A DNA stretch of 64,000 nucleotides from Pseudomonas sp. BN411 (lineage in GTDB: Bacteria; Pseudomonadota; Gammaproteobacteria; Pseudomonadales; Pseudomonadaceae). This document shows positions 21,173-31,348 of this stretch, in pieces (the first letter of the stretch is position 1; each line of letters begins with the position of its first letter). A program made the position numbers and the translations under genes. The notes beneath the pieces are model-generated. The model was not told the origin of the DNA and ran no database searches. It was given only the letters and a program-made list of their open reading frames with translations. Location of the stretch: positions 1 to 64,000 of the forward strand of contig NZ_SSOM01000067.1 in NCBI RefSeq assembly GCF_029871235.1, read 5' to 3'.

Positions 21173-22093
21173 TCAGTCGTTGTGCAGCAAGCCCAGGTCG
21201 GAAAGGGCTTGCAGGACGTCCAACGGGCCTTCGGCCGCGATGGCGTCGGAGTCGAGTTCGGCCTGGTGGATGGCCGCGGCGGGGCCGCCCAGCAGGCAAG
21301 GGCAGGGGTGGCCGGCCAGCAGTCGGGGTAACTGGCCGGAGCCGAGTGGCTGGCTGGAATAGAGCAGCAGGGCGCGTGGCTGGATGCGTGCCACGGCAAG
21401 GGTTAGTTCGCTGGCCGGGATCGGCCAATCGAAGACTTCCACTGCACAGTCGGCACTGCTGGCAAGCCAGGCGGTGAGCCAGAGGCCAGGCTCCATGGGC
21501 AGCTCCGAGAGGTTGATCAACAGTATCGGTGCCCCGCTGTGCTGGCGGTTGTTGTGGTAGAGCCGTGCGCCGAGCTTGGTGCGTAGCCAGGAGTGCAGAA
21601 ACACGCGCTCCAGTTGGCCGCCGAATTGACCACGCCAGCGCTGCTCCAGGGCTTCCAGCAGGGGGCGCAGCAACTGGAGGTAGACGGTTTGCGGTGGATA
21701 GAGCGCCACGGCGGCGTTGAAGCGCTCGTCGAGCTGACGTTCGGCGAGGTTGCCGATGGCTTCCTGGAGGTGCTGGCGCTGTTCTTCCCAGGGGGACGCG
21801 TCGAGAGCGGCGGGCACTGCCTGGTCCTTGAGCAGGGCCTTGACCTGGCTGACGGCGACACCGCGGTCCAGCCAGGCGAGGATCAGGCGGATGCGCGCCA
21901 CATCCTCCCGACTGTAAAGGCGGTGACCCTTGCCGGTGCGCAGTGGCACCACCAGAGCGTAACGACGTTCCCACGCGCGCAGGGTCACCGGATTGACGCC
22001 GGTCTGGCGCGCTACCTCGCGGATAGGTAACAGGCCCCGACCCATGGCGGCCTGATAGTCGTTCGTCCGTGGGGTGTCGTTCGGCGTGTCCAT
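21173..22093 (-). CDS. MerR-family regulator, probable class II LitR
   Basis: A 306-residue regulator. An N-terminal MerR helix-turn-helix spans residues 20-90 (LLPIREVARQTGVNPVTLRA, then RRYALVVPLRTGKGHRLYS). The C-terminal half has the layout of the B12-binding LitR/CarH light sensors, but the axial histidine segment is replaced by SELPMEPGLW, so it should not bind cobalamin. This fits class II LitR of P. putida, which is reported to act in blue-light control of phr and neighbouring genes with a LOV-domain partner. No LOV gene is present in this window. Its gene lies 2 nt after the DUF1722 gene and 11 nt before phrB. Class assignment is inference. Confidence 0.8.
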   Translation of the reverse strand: MDTPNDTPRTNDYQAAMGRGLLPIREVARQTGVNPVTLRAWERRYALVVPLRTGKGHRLYSREDVARIRLILAWLDRGVAVSQVKALLKDQAVPAALDASPWEEQRQHLQEAIGNLAERQLDERFNAAVALYPPQTVYLQLLRPLLEALEQRWRGQFGGQLERVFLHSWLRTKLGARLYHNNRQHSGAPILLINLSELPMEPGLWLTAWLASSADCAVEVFDWPIPASELTLAVARIQPRALLLYSSQPLGSGQLPRLLAGHPCPCLLGGPAAAIHQAELDSDAIAAEGPLDVLQALSDLGLLHND

Positions 22094-22095
22094 GG

Positions 22096-23064
22096 CTAGA
22101 GGGCGTTGCGCAGACTGAGTTCTTCCGGATGTGGCTGCAGGTAGGCCTGCTGGGCGATGTAGCGATCCGGGTGGCCGTTGAAGTGATGCTTGAGCAGGGT
22201 GATCGGCACCACCAGCGGAATCACGCCCGTGCGGTACTGCTCGATCAGGCGCTGGAGTTCTGCCTTCTCGGCGCGGCTTAAGTGAGCCTTGAGGTAGCCG
22301 CTGAGGTGCTGCAGCACATTGCTGTGGGTGCCGCGGGTGGCGCACTTCTTCAGGGCTGCCATCAGCATCGAGAAGTAGCGCGGACCGATCTCCTCTGCAG
22401 GGTATTCGCCGAGGCTGCCGAGCAAGCGGCCGAGGGACTTGTACTGCAGCGGATCGTGGGCCATCAGCTGGTACTTGTAGCGGGAGTGGAAGGCGATGAT
22501 CGCCTTGTACGTCAGGCCCTCGCTGCACAGCTGCTGCCACTGCGCATGGGCGTAGACACGAGTGAGGAAGTTCTCCCGCAGCACCGGGTCGTGGAGACGG
22601 CCGTCTTCTTCGACCGGAAGGTCCGGGCGCCGGGCGCAGAACGCACGGGCGAAAATACCCCGGCCGCCACTGTCGATGCCGTGGCCGTCGGCCTGATAGA
22701 CCCTGACCCGTTCCAATCCGCAGGAAGGCGACTTCTGCATGAAGATGTAGCCGCTGATATCGGCGAGCTGCCCGGCCATGATCTCGCCGAGCTCGGCCAA
22801 TGCCTCTGTGTGGTCCTGCTTGCGTTGGGGGCCGCCCATCGCACGTGGGGCGGCCGGTTCGCCTACCAGGCGGATGGGCTCGCGGGGGACGCCCAGACCG
22901 ATGGCCAGTTCCGGGCAAAGGGGAACGAAATCGAAGTGATTCGCCAGGCTATGGCTGCACAGCCGCGACTCCTTGTGTCCGCCGTTGTAGCGCACAGGGT
23001 CGCCGAGAAGGCAGGCGCTGATGCCCAGTTTGGGGCGCTGCTGCAGCTCGAACGGCATGAACAT
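22096..23064 (-). CDS. DUF523 and DUF1722 domain protein (YbgA-like)
   Basis: A 322-residue two-domain protein. DUF523 occupies about residues 12-155 with cysteines in SACLLGDPVRYNG, FVPLCPE and SPSCGLERVR, and DUF1722 (YbgA type) follows in residues 195-315 with YKAIIAFHSRYKYQLMAHDP. The biochemical role is unknown; the family is often next to photolyase genes. Starts at MFM or the internal Met3 are both possible. It is first in the litR-phrB operon; two pairs of TGTACA-like boxes lie 23-99 bp upstream. Confidence 0.88.
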   Translation of the reverse strand: MFMPFELQQRPKLGISACLLGDPVRYNGGHKESRLCSHSLANHFDFVPLCPELAIGLGVPREPIRLVGEPAAPRAMGGPQRKQDHTEALAELGEIMAGQLADISGYIFMQKSPSCGLERVRVYQADGHGIDSGGRGIFARAFCARRPDLPVEEDGRLHDPVLRENFLTRVYAHAQWQQLCSEGLTYKAIIAFHSRYKYQLMAHDPLQYKSLGRLLGSLGEYPAEEIGPRYFSMLMAALKKCATRGTHSNVLQHLSGYLKAHLSRAEKAELQRLIEQYRTGVIPLVVPITLLKHHFNGHPDRYIAQQAYLQPHPEELSLRNAL

Positions 23065-23086
23065 GGAGGGATGCCTGGACAGGAGT

Positions 23087-23110
23087 TATACAGCGATCGA
23101 TTCGTGTATA
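23087..23110. promoter_or_regulatory. TATACA/TGTATA box pair, putative LitR site 1
   Basis: TATACA at 23087-23092 and TGTATA at 23105-23110 are inverted relative to each other, 18 bp centre to centre, just upstream of the operon of the DUF523 protein, regulator and phrB. The left box overlaps a possible -10 (TATAAC on the minus strand). Confidence 0.5.
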
Positions 23111-23135
23111 GGTTTATGGAAATCATAGAGGCAAA

Positions 23136-23163
23136 CTTGTACAAGTCAAATGACTTGTACAAG
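23136..23163. promoter_or_regulatory. paired CTTGTACAAG palindromes, putative LitR site 2
   Basis: Two perfect 10-bp palindromes CTTGTACAAG at 23136-23145 and 23154-23163, 18 bp centre to centre, lie between the DUF523 operon start and the upstream terminator. Exact duplication and spacing suggest two regulator dimers bound on the same face of the helix. Confidence 0.6.
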
Positions 23164-23210
23164 TTCTGGACAGGAGGGGCGGCTGAGGTTGGAGTGGAGG
23201 CGTTAAACGC

Positions 23211-23240
23211 AAATGGACGGCCAAAGGGCCGTCCATTTCG
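23211..23240 (-). terminator. terminator of the FAD oxidoreductase gene
   Basis: AAATGGACGGCC and GGCCGTCCATTT form a perfect 12-bp stem with a 4-nt loop, followed on the minus strand by a T-rich stretch. It separates the oxidoreductase gene from the downstream box cluster. Confidence 0.75.
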
Positions 23241-23271
23241 AGAGCGGGATTTCGTGCCAGGCGGATAGCGG

Positions 23272-24258
<987 letters not shown>

Positions 24259-24301
24259 CTACCTCGTTACCTATGGCTTCAGGCTACGCTTTAGACAAGA
24301 C

Positions 24302-24328
24302 CTGTACAACTTTCAAGCGCTGTACAGG
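24302..24328. promoter_or_regulatory. paired TGTACA boxes, putative LitR site 3
   Basis: TGTACA at 24303-24308 and 24321-24326 (in the context CCTGTACAAC and GCTGTACAGG) are again 18 bp apart. They lie in the 197-bp divergent region between the FAD oxidoreductase and the epimerase-hemH operon, so one site could control both. Confidence 0.55.
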
Positions 24329-24452
24329 TTGATCGGTTCCAATCGCGGACTTCTGAATTTCTGACGGTGCGTGGCCCGATCCGGGGCACGTCGGAACGTC
24401 ATAAACCAGACTAGGGCGATATCCGCACTTAGCGCCATGCGAGGAGGATGCC

Positions 24453-25361
24453 ATGCACATATTGCTGACCGGCGGTACTGGTCTGATCGGTCGGGCACTC
24501 TGCCAACGCTGGCTGGCGGATGGGCATCAGCTTACCGTGCTGAGTCGCCGGCCGCAGAGCGTGGCCAGCCTGTGCGGTCGTACGGTGCGTGGTATCGGAC
24601 AGTTTTCCGACTATGGCGAAGAACCGCTGGACGCCGTCATCAATCTGGCCGGCGAACCCATTGCCGAACGGCCCTGGAGCAACAAGCGCAAAGCACAACT
24701 CTGGGGCAGTCGCATCACGCTCACGGAGCAGCTCCTGGAATGGCTGGGAAAGCGCGACCAGATGCCGCAGGTGCTGCTCAACGGCTCGGCGGTTGGCTGG
24801 TATGGCGATGGGGGCGAGCGGGAGCTGACCGAAGACTCCTCGCCCATCACCGATGACTTTGCCAGCCAGCTCTGCGTAGCCTGGGAAGAGACCGCGCAAC
24901 GTGCCGAAGCCCTTGGCATCCGCGTGGTGCTGGTACGCACCGGTCTGGTGCTGGCGCACGATGGTGGTTTCCTCAAACGCCTGGTGCCGCCTTTCCGCCT
25001 GGGGCTGGGCGGCCCGCTCGGCAATGGCCGCCAGTGGATGCCCTGGGTGCACCTGCACGATCAAATCGCCCTGATGGATTTTCTCTTGCGGCGGACCGAT
25101 GCGCGGGGTCCCTATAATGCGTGCTCGCCGCAACCGGTCCGCAACCGCGACTTCGCCCACAGCCTTGGGCGCGCGCTGGGGCGACCGGCCTTCATGCCGG
25201 CGCCGGCCTTCGTCCTGCGTCTGCTGCTGGGCGAGCTGTCCGGCCTGTTGCTGGGGGGCCAGCGCGCGGTGCCGTCCCGCCTGAGGGCGGCGGGTTTCAC
25301 CTTTGCATTCACCGATCTGGACATGGCGCTCGGCGACCTGCTGAAGCCTAAGGATGTTTGA
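24453..25361 (+). CDS. TIGR01777-family NAD-dependent epimerase
   Basis: A 302-residue short-chain dehydrogenase-like protein of the SulA-related TIGR01777 family. The nucleotide-binding motif is [20 protein letters not shown] at residues 4-23, [12 protein letters not shown] follows near residues 65-76, and the active-site region is SAVGWYG. The C-terminal DUF1731 region reads [21 protein letters not shown] clear biochemical role is unknown. Start ATG 24453 has GAGGAGG upstream. The stop overlaps the ferrochelatase start by 1 nt (TGATG). Confidence 0.9.
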   Translation: MHILLTGGTGLIGRALCQRWLADGHQLTVLSRRPQSVASLCGRTVRGIGQFSDYGEEPLDAVINLAGEPIAERPWSNKRKAQLWGSRITLTEQLLEWLGKRDQMPQVLLNGSAVGWYGDGGERELTEDSSPITDDFASQLCVAWEETAQRAEALGIRVVLVRTGLVLAHDGGFLKRLVPPFRLGLGGPLGNGRQWMPWVHLHDQIALMDFLLRRTDARGPYNACSPQPVRNRDFAHSLGRALGRPAFMPAPAFVLRLLLGELSGLLLGGQRAVPSRLRAAGFTFAFTDLDMALGDLLKPKDV

Positions 25362-26389
25362 TGACTGATCACGCGCTGTTGCTGGTCAACCTGGGTTCCC
25401 CTGCTTCCACCAAGGTGGAGGATGTGCGGAGCTATCTCGACCAGTTCCTCATGGACCCTTATGTGGTCGACCTGCCCTGGCCGCTTCGGCGCCTGCTGGT
25501 CTCGCTGATCCTGATCAAGCGCCCGGCGCAGTCGGCCCACGCCTATTCGTCCATCTGGTGGCCGAAGGGCTCGCCGCTGATCGTGCTCAGCCGTGAGTTG
25601 CAGGACGCCATCGCTCCCCATTGGCCCCATGGTCCGGTGGAGCTGGCGATGCGCTACGGCCAACCCTCTATCGAAAGCGCGTTGCGCAAGTTGGCTGCGC
25701 AGGGCGTCAAACGCGTGACCCTGGCGCCGCTTTATCCACAGTTCGCCGACAGCACCACCACCACGGCTATCGAAGAAGCTCGCCGGGTGATCCGCGAGCA
25801 AGGCTTGAAGCTGGAGGTATCGGTGCTGCCCCCTTTCTTCGCCGAAGCGGATTACCTGGAAGCCCTGGTGGCCAGCGCCAAGCCTTACCTGGACCAGGGC
25901 TTCGACCACCTGCTGCTGAGCTTCCACGGCCTGCCCGAGCGGCACATCCGCAAGCTGGTGAAGGACATCGATCCGCAGCACGACCTGCGTGCTCCGGACA
26001 GCAGTGGCGTCAGCGACGAGGTCCTTGCGGTCTGCTACCGCAGCCAGTGCCAGCGCACTGCGGAAGCCTTCGCCGAGCGCGCGGGCCTGCAGCCTGGCCA
26101 ATGGTCGGTGTCCTTCCAGTCGCGCCTGGGCAAGGACAAGTGGATCGAGCCCTATACCGAAACCCGTCTGGATGAACTGGCGAAGCAGGGCGTGAAGAAG
26201 CTGCTGGTGATGTGCCCGGCCTTCGTTGCCGACTGCATCGAGACCCTGGAGGAGATCGGCCAGCGCGGCAGCGAACAGTTCCAGGAAGCCGGTGGCCAGG
26301 AGCTGGTGCTGGTGCCCTGCATGAACAGCCATCCGCAGTGGGTGTCGGCCCTGGTGAAACTGTGCGAAACCGCGGTGCGGCCTCTCTGA
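25361..26389 (+). CDS. hemH: ferrochelatase
   Basis: Inserts Fe(II) into protoporphyrin IX, the last step of heme synthesis. The 342-residue protein starts [20 protein letters not shown] and contains the catalytic-loop [15 protein letters not shown] with the conserved active-site histidine, and [16 protein letters not shown]. The ATG at 25361 is used rather than the TTG one codon upstream. It is translationally coupled to the epimerase gene and shares its box-bearing promoter, tying heme synthesis to the light-response cluster. Confidence 0.96.
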   Translation: MTDHALLLVNLGSPASTKVEDVRSYLDQFLMDPYVVDLPWPLRRLLVSLILIKRPAQSAHAYSSIWWPKGSPLIVLSRELQDAIAPHWPHGPVELAMRYGQPSIESALRKLAAQGVKRVTLAPLYPQFADSTTTTAIEEARRVIREQGLKLEVSVLPPFFAEADYLEALVASAKPYLDQGFDHLLLSFHGLPERHIRKLVKDIDPQHDLRAPDSSGVSDEVLAVCYRSQCQRTAEAFAERAGLQPGQWSVSFQSRLGKDKWIEPYTETRLDELAKQGVKKLLVMCPAFVADCIETLEEIGQRGSEQFQEAGGQELVLVPCMNSHPQWVSALVKLCETAVRPL

Positions 26390-26399
26390 GCCCTTCCAT

Positions 26400-26444
26400 G
26401 TAGGAGTGAGCCGGTGCTCCATCGCGAGCAGAGCTCGCTCCTAC
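26400..26444. repeat. GTAGGAG-type REP palindrome
   Basis: The ends GTAGGAG and CTCCTAC are complementary, with inner GAGCAGAGCTC. It follows the hemH stop and could act as a transcription end. The same family occurs at 50304-50358, and a half-copy lies near 34273-34300. Confidence 0.75.
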
Positions 26445-26600
26445 GATCTCCTCCTGAGGTAGTCATTAGCCGAAGGGCACGGATCGCATTCAGCCCGCCT
26501 ATATGGCGCCTTCCTCGGTATTCAGGCTGTCCATGGCCACCTAAGCTGGAATCTCCCTTCCACCGTCGTGCGCCGCACCGGCGGCGCCGAGGAGAGCCCA

Positions 26601-27968
26601 GTGCAGAACAAGAACAACGGCTATCCCTCGAGTCTGAGTGCCTGGACCACCGTCGCCATCCTGATGGTGGCGTACGTGCTGTCCTTCATCGACAGGCAGA
26701 TTCTCAACTTGCTGGTGGAGCCCATCCGCCGCGACCTGGTCATCAGCGATACGCAGATGAGCCTGCTGATGGGCCTCTCCTTCGCGCTTTTCTATACGGT
26801 CTGCGGCATTCCGCTCGGGCGCCTGGCCGATACCCGTAGCCGGCGTGGGCTGATCGCCGTGGGGGTGCTGTTCTGGAGCGCCGCCACCGCCGCCTGTGGC
26901 ATGGCCAGGCTCTACTGGCAATTCCTGCTCTGCCGCATCGGTGTCGGCGTGGGCGAGGCGGCGCTGTCGCCGGCAGCCTATTCGTTGATCGCCGACAGCT
27001 TTCCCAAGGAACGTCGCGCCACAGCCATCAGCGTCTATTCCATGGGTGTTTATCTCGGCTCCGGGCTGGCCTTCCTGCTGGGCGGACTGGTGATCAAATT
27101 CGCCTCGGCGCAGGGCGATGTGCATCTGCCGTTGCTGGGCGAGGTACGACCCTGGCAACTGATCTTCCTGGCCCTCGGCGCCGCTGGTGCGCTCTTCACC
27201 CTGCTGATGCTGGCGGTGCGGGAGCCGCAACGACGCGGCGTCGGCGCTGGCGTGGTGGTGCCCCTCGCGGAGGTTGGCCGTTACCTGCACAGCAATCGGC
27301 GCACCGTGGTCTGCCATAACTTCGGCTTCGCCGGTCTGGCCTTCGCCGGCTACGGCAGTGCAGCCTGGATTCCTACCTTCTATATCCGCACACATGGCTG
27401 GGATGCCGGTCAGGTCGGCGTGATCTACGGCAGCCTGGTGGCGGTGTTCGGTTGCCTAGGCATTGTCTTCGGCGGGCGCCTGGCGGACTGGATGGCCAAG
27501 CACGGCCGGACCGATGCCAACATGCGTGTCGGCCTGTTCGCCGCTTTGGGCGCGCTGCCGCTGGTGGTGCTGTTTCCGCTGCTGGACGATTCGTTCTGGG
27601 TCACGGTACTGATGGCGCCCACGGTGTTCTGCCTGAGTATGCCCTTCGGTGTGGCGCCGGCTGCGATCCAGGAGATCATGCCCAACGCCATGCGCGGCCA
27701 GGCTTCGGCCATCTACCTGTTCGTCATCACCCTGATCGGCCTGGGCTTCGGTCCCACCGCAGTCGCCTTGGTGACCGACTATGTATTCGCTGACGACAAG
27801 GCCCTGCGCTATTCGCTGGTGATCGTTACCACCATTGCGGTGGCCAGCTCGGTGCTGCTGCTGTGGGCCGGGCTCAAACCCTATCGTGAAAGCCTCAAGC
27901 GGTTGCAGCAGTGGGGGATGGAGTCACAGGACGACAGCCTGCTCCGCGAGGCACAACCCTCCACGTAG
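26601..27968 (+). CDS. MFS transporter (spinster-like)
   Basis: A 455-residue, 12-helix major facilitator protein. Helix 1 contains VAYVLSFIDRQILNLLVEPI and loop 2-3 has the MFS signature GRLADTRSRRGL; a second copy, GGRLADWMAKHGR, follows in the C half. Proteins of this subgroup move organic acids or amphipathic molecules; the substrate is unclear. Start GTG 26601 has GAGGAGA upstream and fits better than the GTG at 26568. The TAG stop codon lies inside the left end of an 86-bp palindromic repeat. Confidence 0.87.
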   Translation: MQNKNNGYPSSLSAWTTVAILMVAYVLSFIDRQILNLLVEPIRRDLVISDTQMSLLMGLSFALFYTVCGIPLGRLADTRSRRGLIAVGVLFWSAATAACGMARLYWQFLLCRIGVGVGEAALSPAAYSLIADSFPKERRATAISVYSMGVYLGSGLAFLLGGLVIKFASAQGDVHLPLLGEVRPWQLIFLALGAAGALFTLLMLAVREPQRRGVGAGVVVPLAEVGRYLHSNRRTVVCHNFGFAGLAFAGYGSAAWIPTFYIRTHGWDAGQVGVIYGSLVAVFGCLGIVFGGRLADWMAKHGRTDANMRVGLFAALGALPLVVLFPLLDDSFWVTVLMAPTVFCLSMPFGVAPAAIQEIMPNAMRGQASAIYLFVITLIGLGFGPTAVALVTDYVFADDKALRYSLVIVTTIAVASSVLLLWAGLKPYRESLKRLQQWGMESQDDSLLREAQPST

Positions 27969-28049
27969 GATGGGTCGGGCGGCGTTCCGCGAGGAACGAA
28001 ACCCATCACTCCGACTTGATGGGTTTCGCTCCGCTCTACCCATCCTACG
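27964..28049. repeat. CGTAGGATGGGT-type palindromic repeat, copy 1
   Basis: The termini CGTAGGATGGGT and ACCCATCCTACG are perfect complements, and inner segments GAAACCCATC and GATGGGTTTC pair as well. The left end supplies the stop codon of the MFS gene. A related element is at 34122-34208. Confidence 0.8.
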
Positions 28050-28077
28050 GGAATCCCTGAACGGCAAAGCGCTATGT

Positions 28078-28103
28078 AAAAGCCCGCATTTGCGGGGCTT
28101 TTT
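28078..28103 (-). terminator. uraA terminator
   Basis: AAAGCCCGCA and TGCGGGGCTTT form a stem with one bulge and T/A-rich flanks on both sides, so it could stop transcription from either direction. It lies 12 nt past the uraA stop. Confidence 0.75.
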
Positions 28104-28114
28104 GGGGATCGGCC

Positions 28115-29392
28115 TCAGATATGCGGCGCGTCGTCCGCGCTTTGATGCTTCCAGGTCTGGTGCCCCGGAAGGATCAGGTTCAGCGCGATCGCGACGATGG
28201 CGCAAAGGGCGATGCCTTTCAGGCCGAAGTCGTCCTGGCCGGTGCCGGTGCCCACCAGCATGCCGCCGATGCCAAATACCAGGGTCACGGAAACCATCAC
28301 CAGGTTGCGGGCTTCGGCCAGGTCCACCTGGTGGCGGATCATGGTGTTCAGGCCGACCGCGGCGATGGAGCCGAACAGCAGGCAGAGGATGCCGCCCATG
28401 ACCGGAACCGGGATGCTCTGCAGGATGGCGCCGAACTTGCCGATGAAGGCCAGGCCGATGGCGAAGGCGGCGGCCCAGGTCATGATCTTCGGGTTGTAGT
28501 TCTTGGTCAGCATTACCGCGCCGGTCACTTCGGCATAGGTGGTGTTCGGCGGGCCGCCGAACAGACCGGCGGCCGAAGTGGCCAGGCCGTCGCCCAGCAG
28601 GGTGCGGTGCAGGCCGGGCGTTTTCAGGTAATTGCGGCCGGTCACGCTGCCCACGGCAATTACACCGCCGATGTGTTCGATGGCCGGAGCCAGCGCCACC
28701 GGGACGATGAACAGGATGGCCTGCAGGTTGAACTCGGGGGCGGTGAAGTTCGGCAGTTCCAACCAGGGGGCGGCGGCGATCTTCGCGGTATCCACCACGC
28801 CGAACCAGAACGACAGGGCAAAGCCGACGAGTACGCCGGAGATGATCGGCACCAGGCGGAAGATGCCCTTGCCGAATACGGCGACGACCAAGGTGGTCAG
28901 CAGCGCCGGCATGGAGATCCACATGGCGGTGGCGTAGGGGATCAGCTCGGCACCGTCACCGCCCTTGCCCATGGCCATGTTGGCAGCGATGGGGGCCATG
29001 GCCAGGCCGATGGAGATCACCACCGGGCCGATCACCACCGGCGGCAGCAGGCGGTCGATGAAGCCGGTGCCTTTGATCTTCACGGCCAGACCAAGGAAGG
29101 TGTAGACGAAGCCCGCCGCCACCACCCCGCCCATGGTCGCGGCCAGGCCGAACTGGCCCTTGGCGAGGATAATCGGGGTGATGAAGGCGAAGCTGGACGC
29201 CAGGAACACCGGCACCTGGCGGCCGGTGACCAGTTGGAAAAGCAGGGTGCCGAGACCTGCGGTGAAGAGCGCTACGTTCGGGTCCAGTCCGGTGATCAGC
29301 GGCATCAGCACCAGCGCGCCGAAAGCCACGAAGAGCATCTGCGCGCCGGAGATGACCTGGCGCCAGAGCGGGTCCTTGAATTCGTCGCTCAT
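28115..29392 (-). CDS. uraA: uracil permease
   Basis: Proton-coupled nucleobase transporter of the NCS2/UraA family, 425 residues, with about 14 membrane segments. The family signature near residues 240-300 is visible as PVALAPAIEHIGGVIAVG and LFGGPPNTTYAEVTGAVMLT, including the uracil-contacting Glu residues. The gene starts 3 nt after the upp stop, so salvage enzyme and transporter are coexpressed, as in E. coli and PAO1. Confidence 0.95.
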   Translation of the reverse strand: MSDEFKDPLWRQVISGAQMLFVAFGALVLMPLITGLDPNVALFTAGLGTLLFQLVTGRQVPVFLASSFAFITPIILAKGQFGLAATMGGVVAAGFVYTFLGLAVKIKGTGFIDRLLPPVVIGPVVISIGLAMAPIAANMAMGKGGDGAELIPYATAMWISMPALLTTLVVAVFGKGIFRLVPIISGVLVGFALSFWFGVVDTAKIAAAPWLELPNFTAPEFNLQAILFIVPVALAPAIEHIGGVIAVGSVTGRNYLKTPGLHRTLLGDGLATSAAGLFGGPPNTTYAEVTGAVMLTKNYNPKIMTWAAAFAIGLAFIGKFGAILQSIPVPVMGGILCLLFGSIAAVGLNTMIRHQVDLAEARNLVMVSVTLVFGIGGMLVGTGTGQDDFGLKGIALCAIVAIALNLILPGHQTWKHQSADDAPHI

Positions 29393-29395
29393 CGA

Positions 29396-30034
29396 TCAGT
29401 TTTCCTTCTGCTTGGTGCCGAAGATCTTGTCGCCGGCATCCCCGAGGCCCGGAATGATGTAGCCGTGCTCGTTGAGCTTCTGATCGATGGACGCAGTGAA
29501 GATCATCACGTCCGGGTGGGCATCGTTGACCACCTTGATGCCTTCCGGCGCGGCGACCAGCACCATGGCGCGGATTTCCTTGCAGCCGGCGCGCTTGAGC
29601 AGGTCGATGGTGGCAACCATGGAACCGCCGGTGGCGAGCATCGGGTCGATGATCAGCGCCAGGCGCTCGTCGATCTCCGGCGCCAGTTTTTCCAGGTAGG
29701 TGTGGGCTTCCAGGGTTTCTTCGTTGCGGGCTACGCCCACGGCGCTGACCTTGGCGCCGGGGATCAGGCTGAGGACGCCGTCGAGCATGCCGATGCCAGC
29801 ACGGAGGATGGGCACCACGGTGATCTTCTTGCCGGCGATCTTCTCGACCTGCACGGTGCCGGCCCAGCCCTGGATTTCGTAGTTTTCCAGGGGCAGGTCA
29901 TTGGTCGCTTCGTAAGTCAGCAGGGCGCCGACTTCCTGTGCCAGTTCGCGGAAGTTCTTGGTGCTGATGTCGGCGCGACGCATCAGGCCGAGCTTGTGGC
30001 GGATCAGCGGATGGCGGATCTCACGGATGGGCAT
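29396..30034 (-). CDS. upp: uracil phosphoribosyltransferase
   Basis: Converts uracil and PRPP to UMP. The 212-residue protein begins [19 protein letters not shown] and has the PRPP-binding loop [20 protein letters not shown] near residues 128-147 and the uracil-binding C-terminal segment [16 protein letters not shown]. It is first in the upp-uraA operon and divergent from hpt; the 279-bp gap between them holds both promoters and no obvious gene. Confidence 0.97.
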   Translation of the reverse strand: MPIREIRHPLIRHKLGLMRRADISTKNFRELAQEVGALLTYEATNDLPLENYEIQGWAGTVQVEKIAGKKITVVPILRAGIGMLDGVLSLIPGAKVSAVGVARNEETLEAHTYLEKLAPEIDERLALIIDPMLATGGSMVATIDLLKRAGCKEIRAMVLVAAPEGIKVVNDAHPDVMIFTASIDQKLNEHGYIIPGLGDAGDKIFGTKQKEN

Positions 30035-30313
30035 GGGAAGGTTCTCCGGCGGGCTGGCAAAAAAATTGCGTTAGCTTAATCCATTGATTACAGGCTGTGC
30101 TGCACTGACTGGTGGGTCCGCGGCACTGATGTCGCGGTCACGCAAGGAACTGTCACACGCGGCGGCAGCCTGCTGCAGTATGGTCGACGCTCGTCCGTCG
30201 GGGCTTGCTCAGGGGCAGGCGGATGAGTACCTTTGCCGACTTTTATCTTGACGACCTGCTCAAGTTTTAACCGGGAACTGCGCATGTTCCCCGCTGAATC
30301 CAGAGGAATTGCC

Positions 30314-30871
30314 ATGTCCGCCGATCTCGCACACATCCGCCAGGTAAGGGCCGAAGCCGATTGCCTGTACACCGACGCCCAGGTCGAGGCCGCCATTTCC
30401 CAGGTTGCCGAAGCCATCAACGGCGAACTGGCCGAGCGCAACCCGGTGGTTTTCTGCGTCATGAACGGCGGCCTGATCTTCGCCGGCAAGCTGCTGCCCA
30501 AGCTGGACTTCCCGCTGGAGCTGTCCTACCTGCACGCCACCCGCTACCGCAATGAAACCAGCGGCGGCGAGCTGTTCTGGAAGGCCAAGCCGGAAATTTC
30601 CTTCATCGACCGCGATGTCCTGATCATCGACGACATCCTCGACGAGGGGCACACCCTGGCTGCCATCATCGACTTCTGCAAACACGCGGGCGCCGCCAAC
30701 GTGCACACCGCCGTGCTGATCGACAAGACCCACGACCGCAAGGCCCGCCCGGACCTGAAGGCCAACTACGTGGGCCTGCCCTGCGAAGACCGCTACATCT
30801 TCGGCTACGGCATGGACTACAAGGGCTACTGGCGCAACGCCGCGGGCATCTTCGCGGTCAAGGGACTCTAA
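30314..30871 (+). CDS. hpt: hypoxanthine-guanine phosphoribosyltransferase
   Basis: Purine salvage enzyme, 185 residues. The PRPP motif is LIIDDILDEGHTLAAIIDFC and the N-terminal loop FCVMNGGLIFAGKLLPKL is the conserved pyrophosphate-binding segment; the C terminus has FGYGMDYKGYWRN. The ATG at 30314 follows AGAGGAA and gives the family N terminus; the frame is open upstream to 30233. It is divergent from upp and 3 nt before the cupin gene, matching the PA4645-PA4647 neighbourhood as I recall. Confidence 0.93.
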   Translation: MSADLAHIRQVRAEADCLYTDAQVEAAISQVAEAINGELAERNPVVFCVMNGGLIFAGKLLPKLDFPLELSYLHATRYRNETSGGELFWKAKPEISFIDRDVLIIDDILDEGHTLAAIIDFCKHAGAANVHTAVLIDKTHDRKARPDLKANYVGLPCEDRYIFGYGMDYKGYWRNAAGIFAVKGL

Positions 30872-30874
30872 GCC

Positions 30875-31348
30875 ATGAGCTCGCCGCGTTTCCTCGATCA
30901 GGCCTTGTTCGCTGAACTGGCCGAGAAGTCAGCGGCGAGCCCGCGCAAACGCCAGCACCACAACTTCCACGCCATGGAAGAGCCCTGCCATCGCATGGCG
31001 GTGGGGCTGCAACCCGGAACCTACATCCCGCCGCACCGTCACCTGTCCGCCGACAAGGCGGAAAGCCTGCTGGTGATCAAGGGACGCCTGGGCCTGTTGA
31101 TCTTCGACGAAGACGGCAAGGTGATCGACCAGCGTGAACTCGTGGCAGCTGGTGACTGCGTTGGCGTCGACGTGCCACCGGGGGTTTTCCACGCGCTGGT
31201 GGTGCTGGAACCGGACACCATCCTGTTCGAATGCAAGGCGGGCCCTTATCGTCCGGTGGGCGAAGGTGAATTGCCCGCCTGGTCACCCCGCGAGGGTGAA
31301 GCAGGCGTGGCGGATTACCTGGCCTGGATGACCTCGCTGTTCAACTGA
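30875..31348 (+). CDS. WbuC-family cupin metalloprotein
   Basis: A 157-residue protein with a single cupin barrel. Metal-ligand candidates are in YIPPHRHLSADKAESLLVIKG (residues 50-70, His-x-His plus Glu) and the second motif with GVFHALVVLEP. The family takes its name from an O-antigen cluster gene of unknown function; here it follows hpt by 3 nt. It overlaps the end of the convergent SulP gene by 34 nt. Confidence 0.85.
   Translation: MSSPRFLDQALFAELAEKSAASPRKRQHHNFHAMEEPCHRMAVGLQPGTYIPPHRHLSADKAESLLVIKGRLGLLIFDEDGKVIDQRELVAAGDCVGVDVPPGVFHALVVLEPDTILFECKAGPYRPVGEGELPAWSPREGEAGVADYLAWMTSLFN

Noticed and set aside
25113-25120. TATAAT inside the epimerase gene as an internal hemH promoter
   Set aside because: The bases encode the conserved Pro-Tyr-Asn of the protein family, and no matching -35 box stands at the right distance.
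28121-30079. 652-codon + strand open frame antisense to uraA and upp
   Set aside because: Both genes on the minus strand are clear family members; the + frame has a Gln/Asp/Gly-rich, low-complexity product typical of antisense shadows in high-GC DNA.
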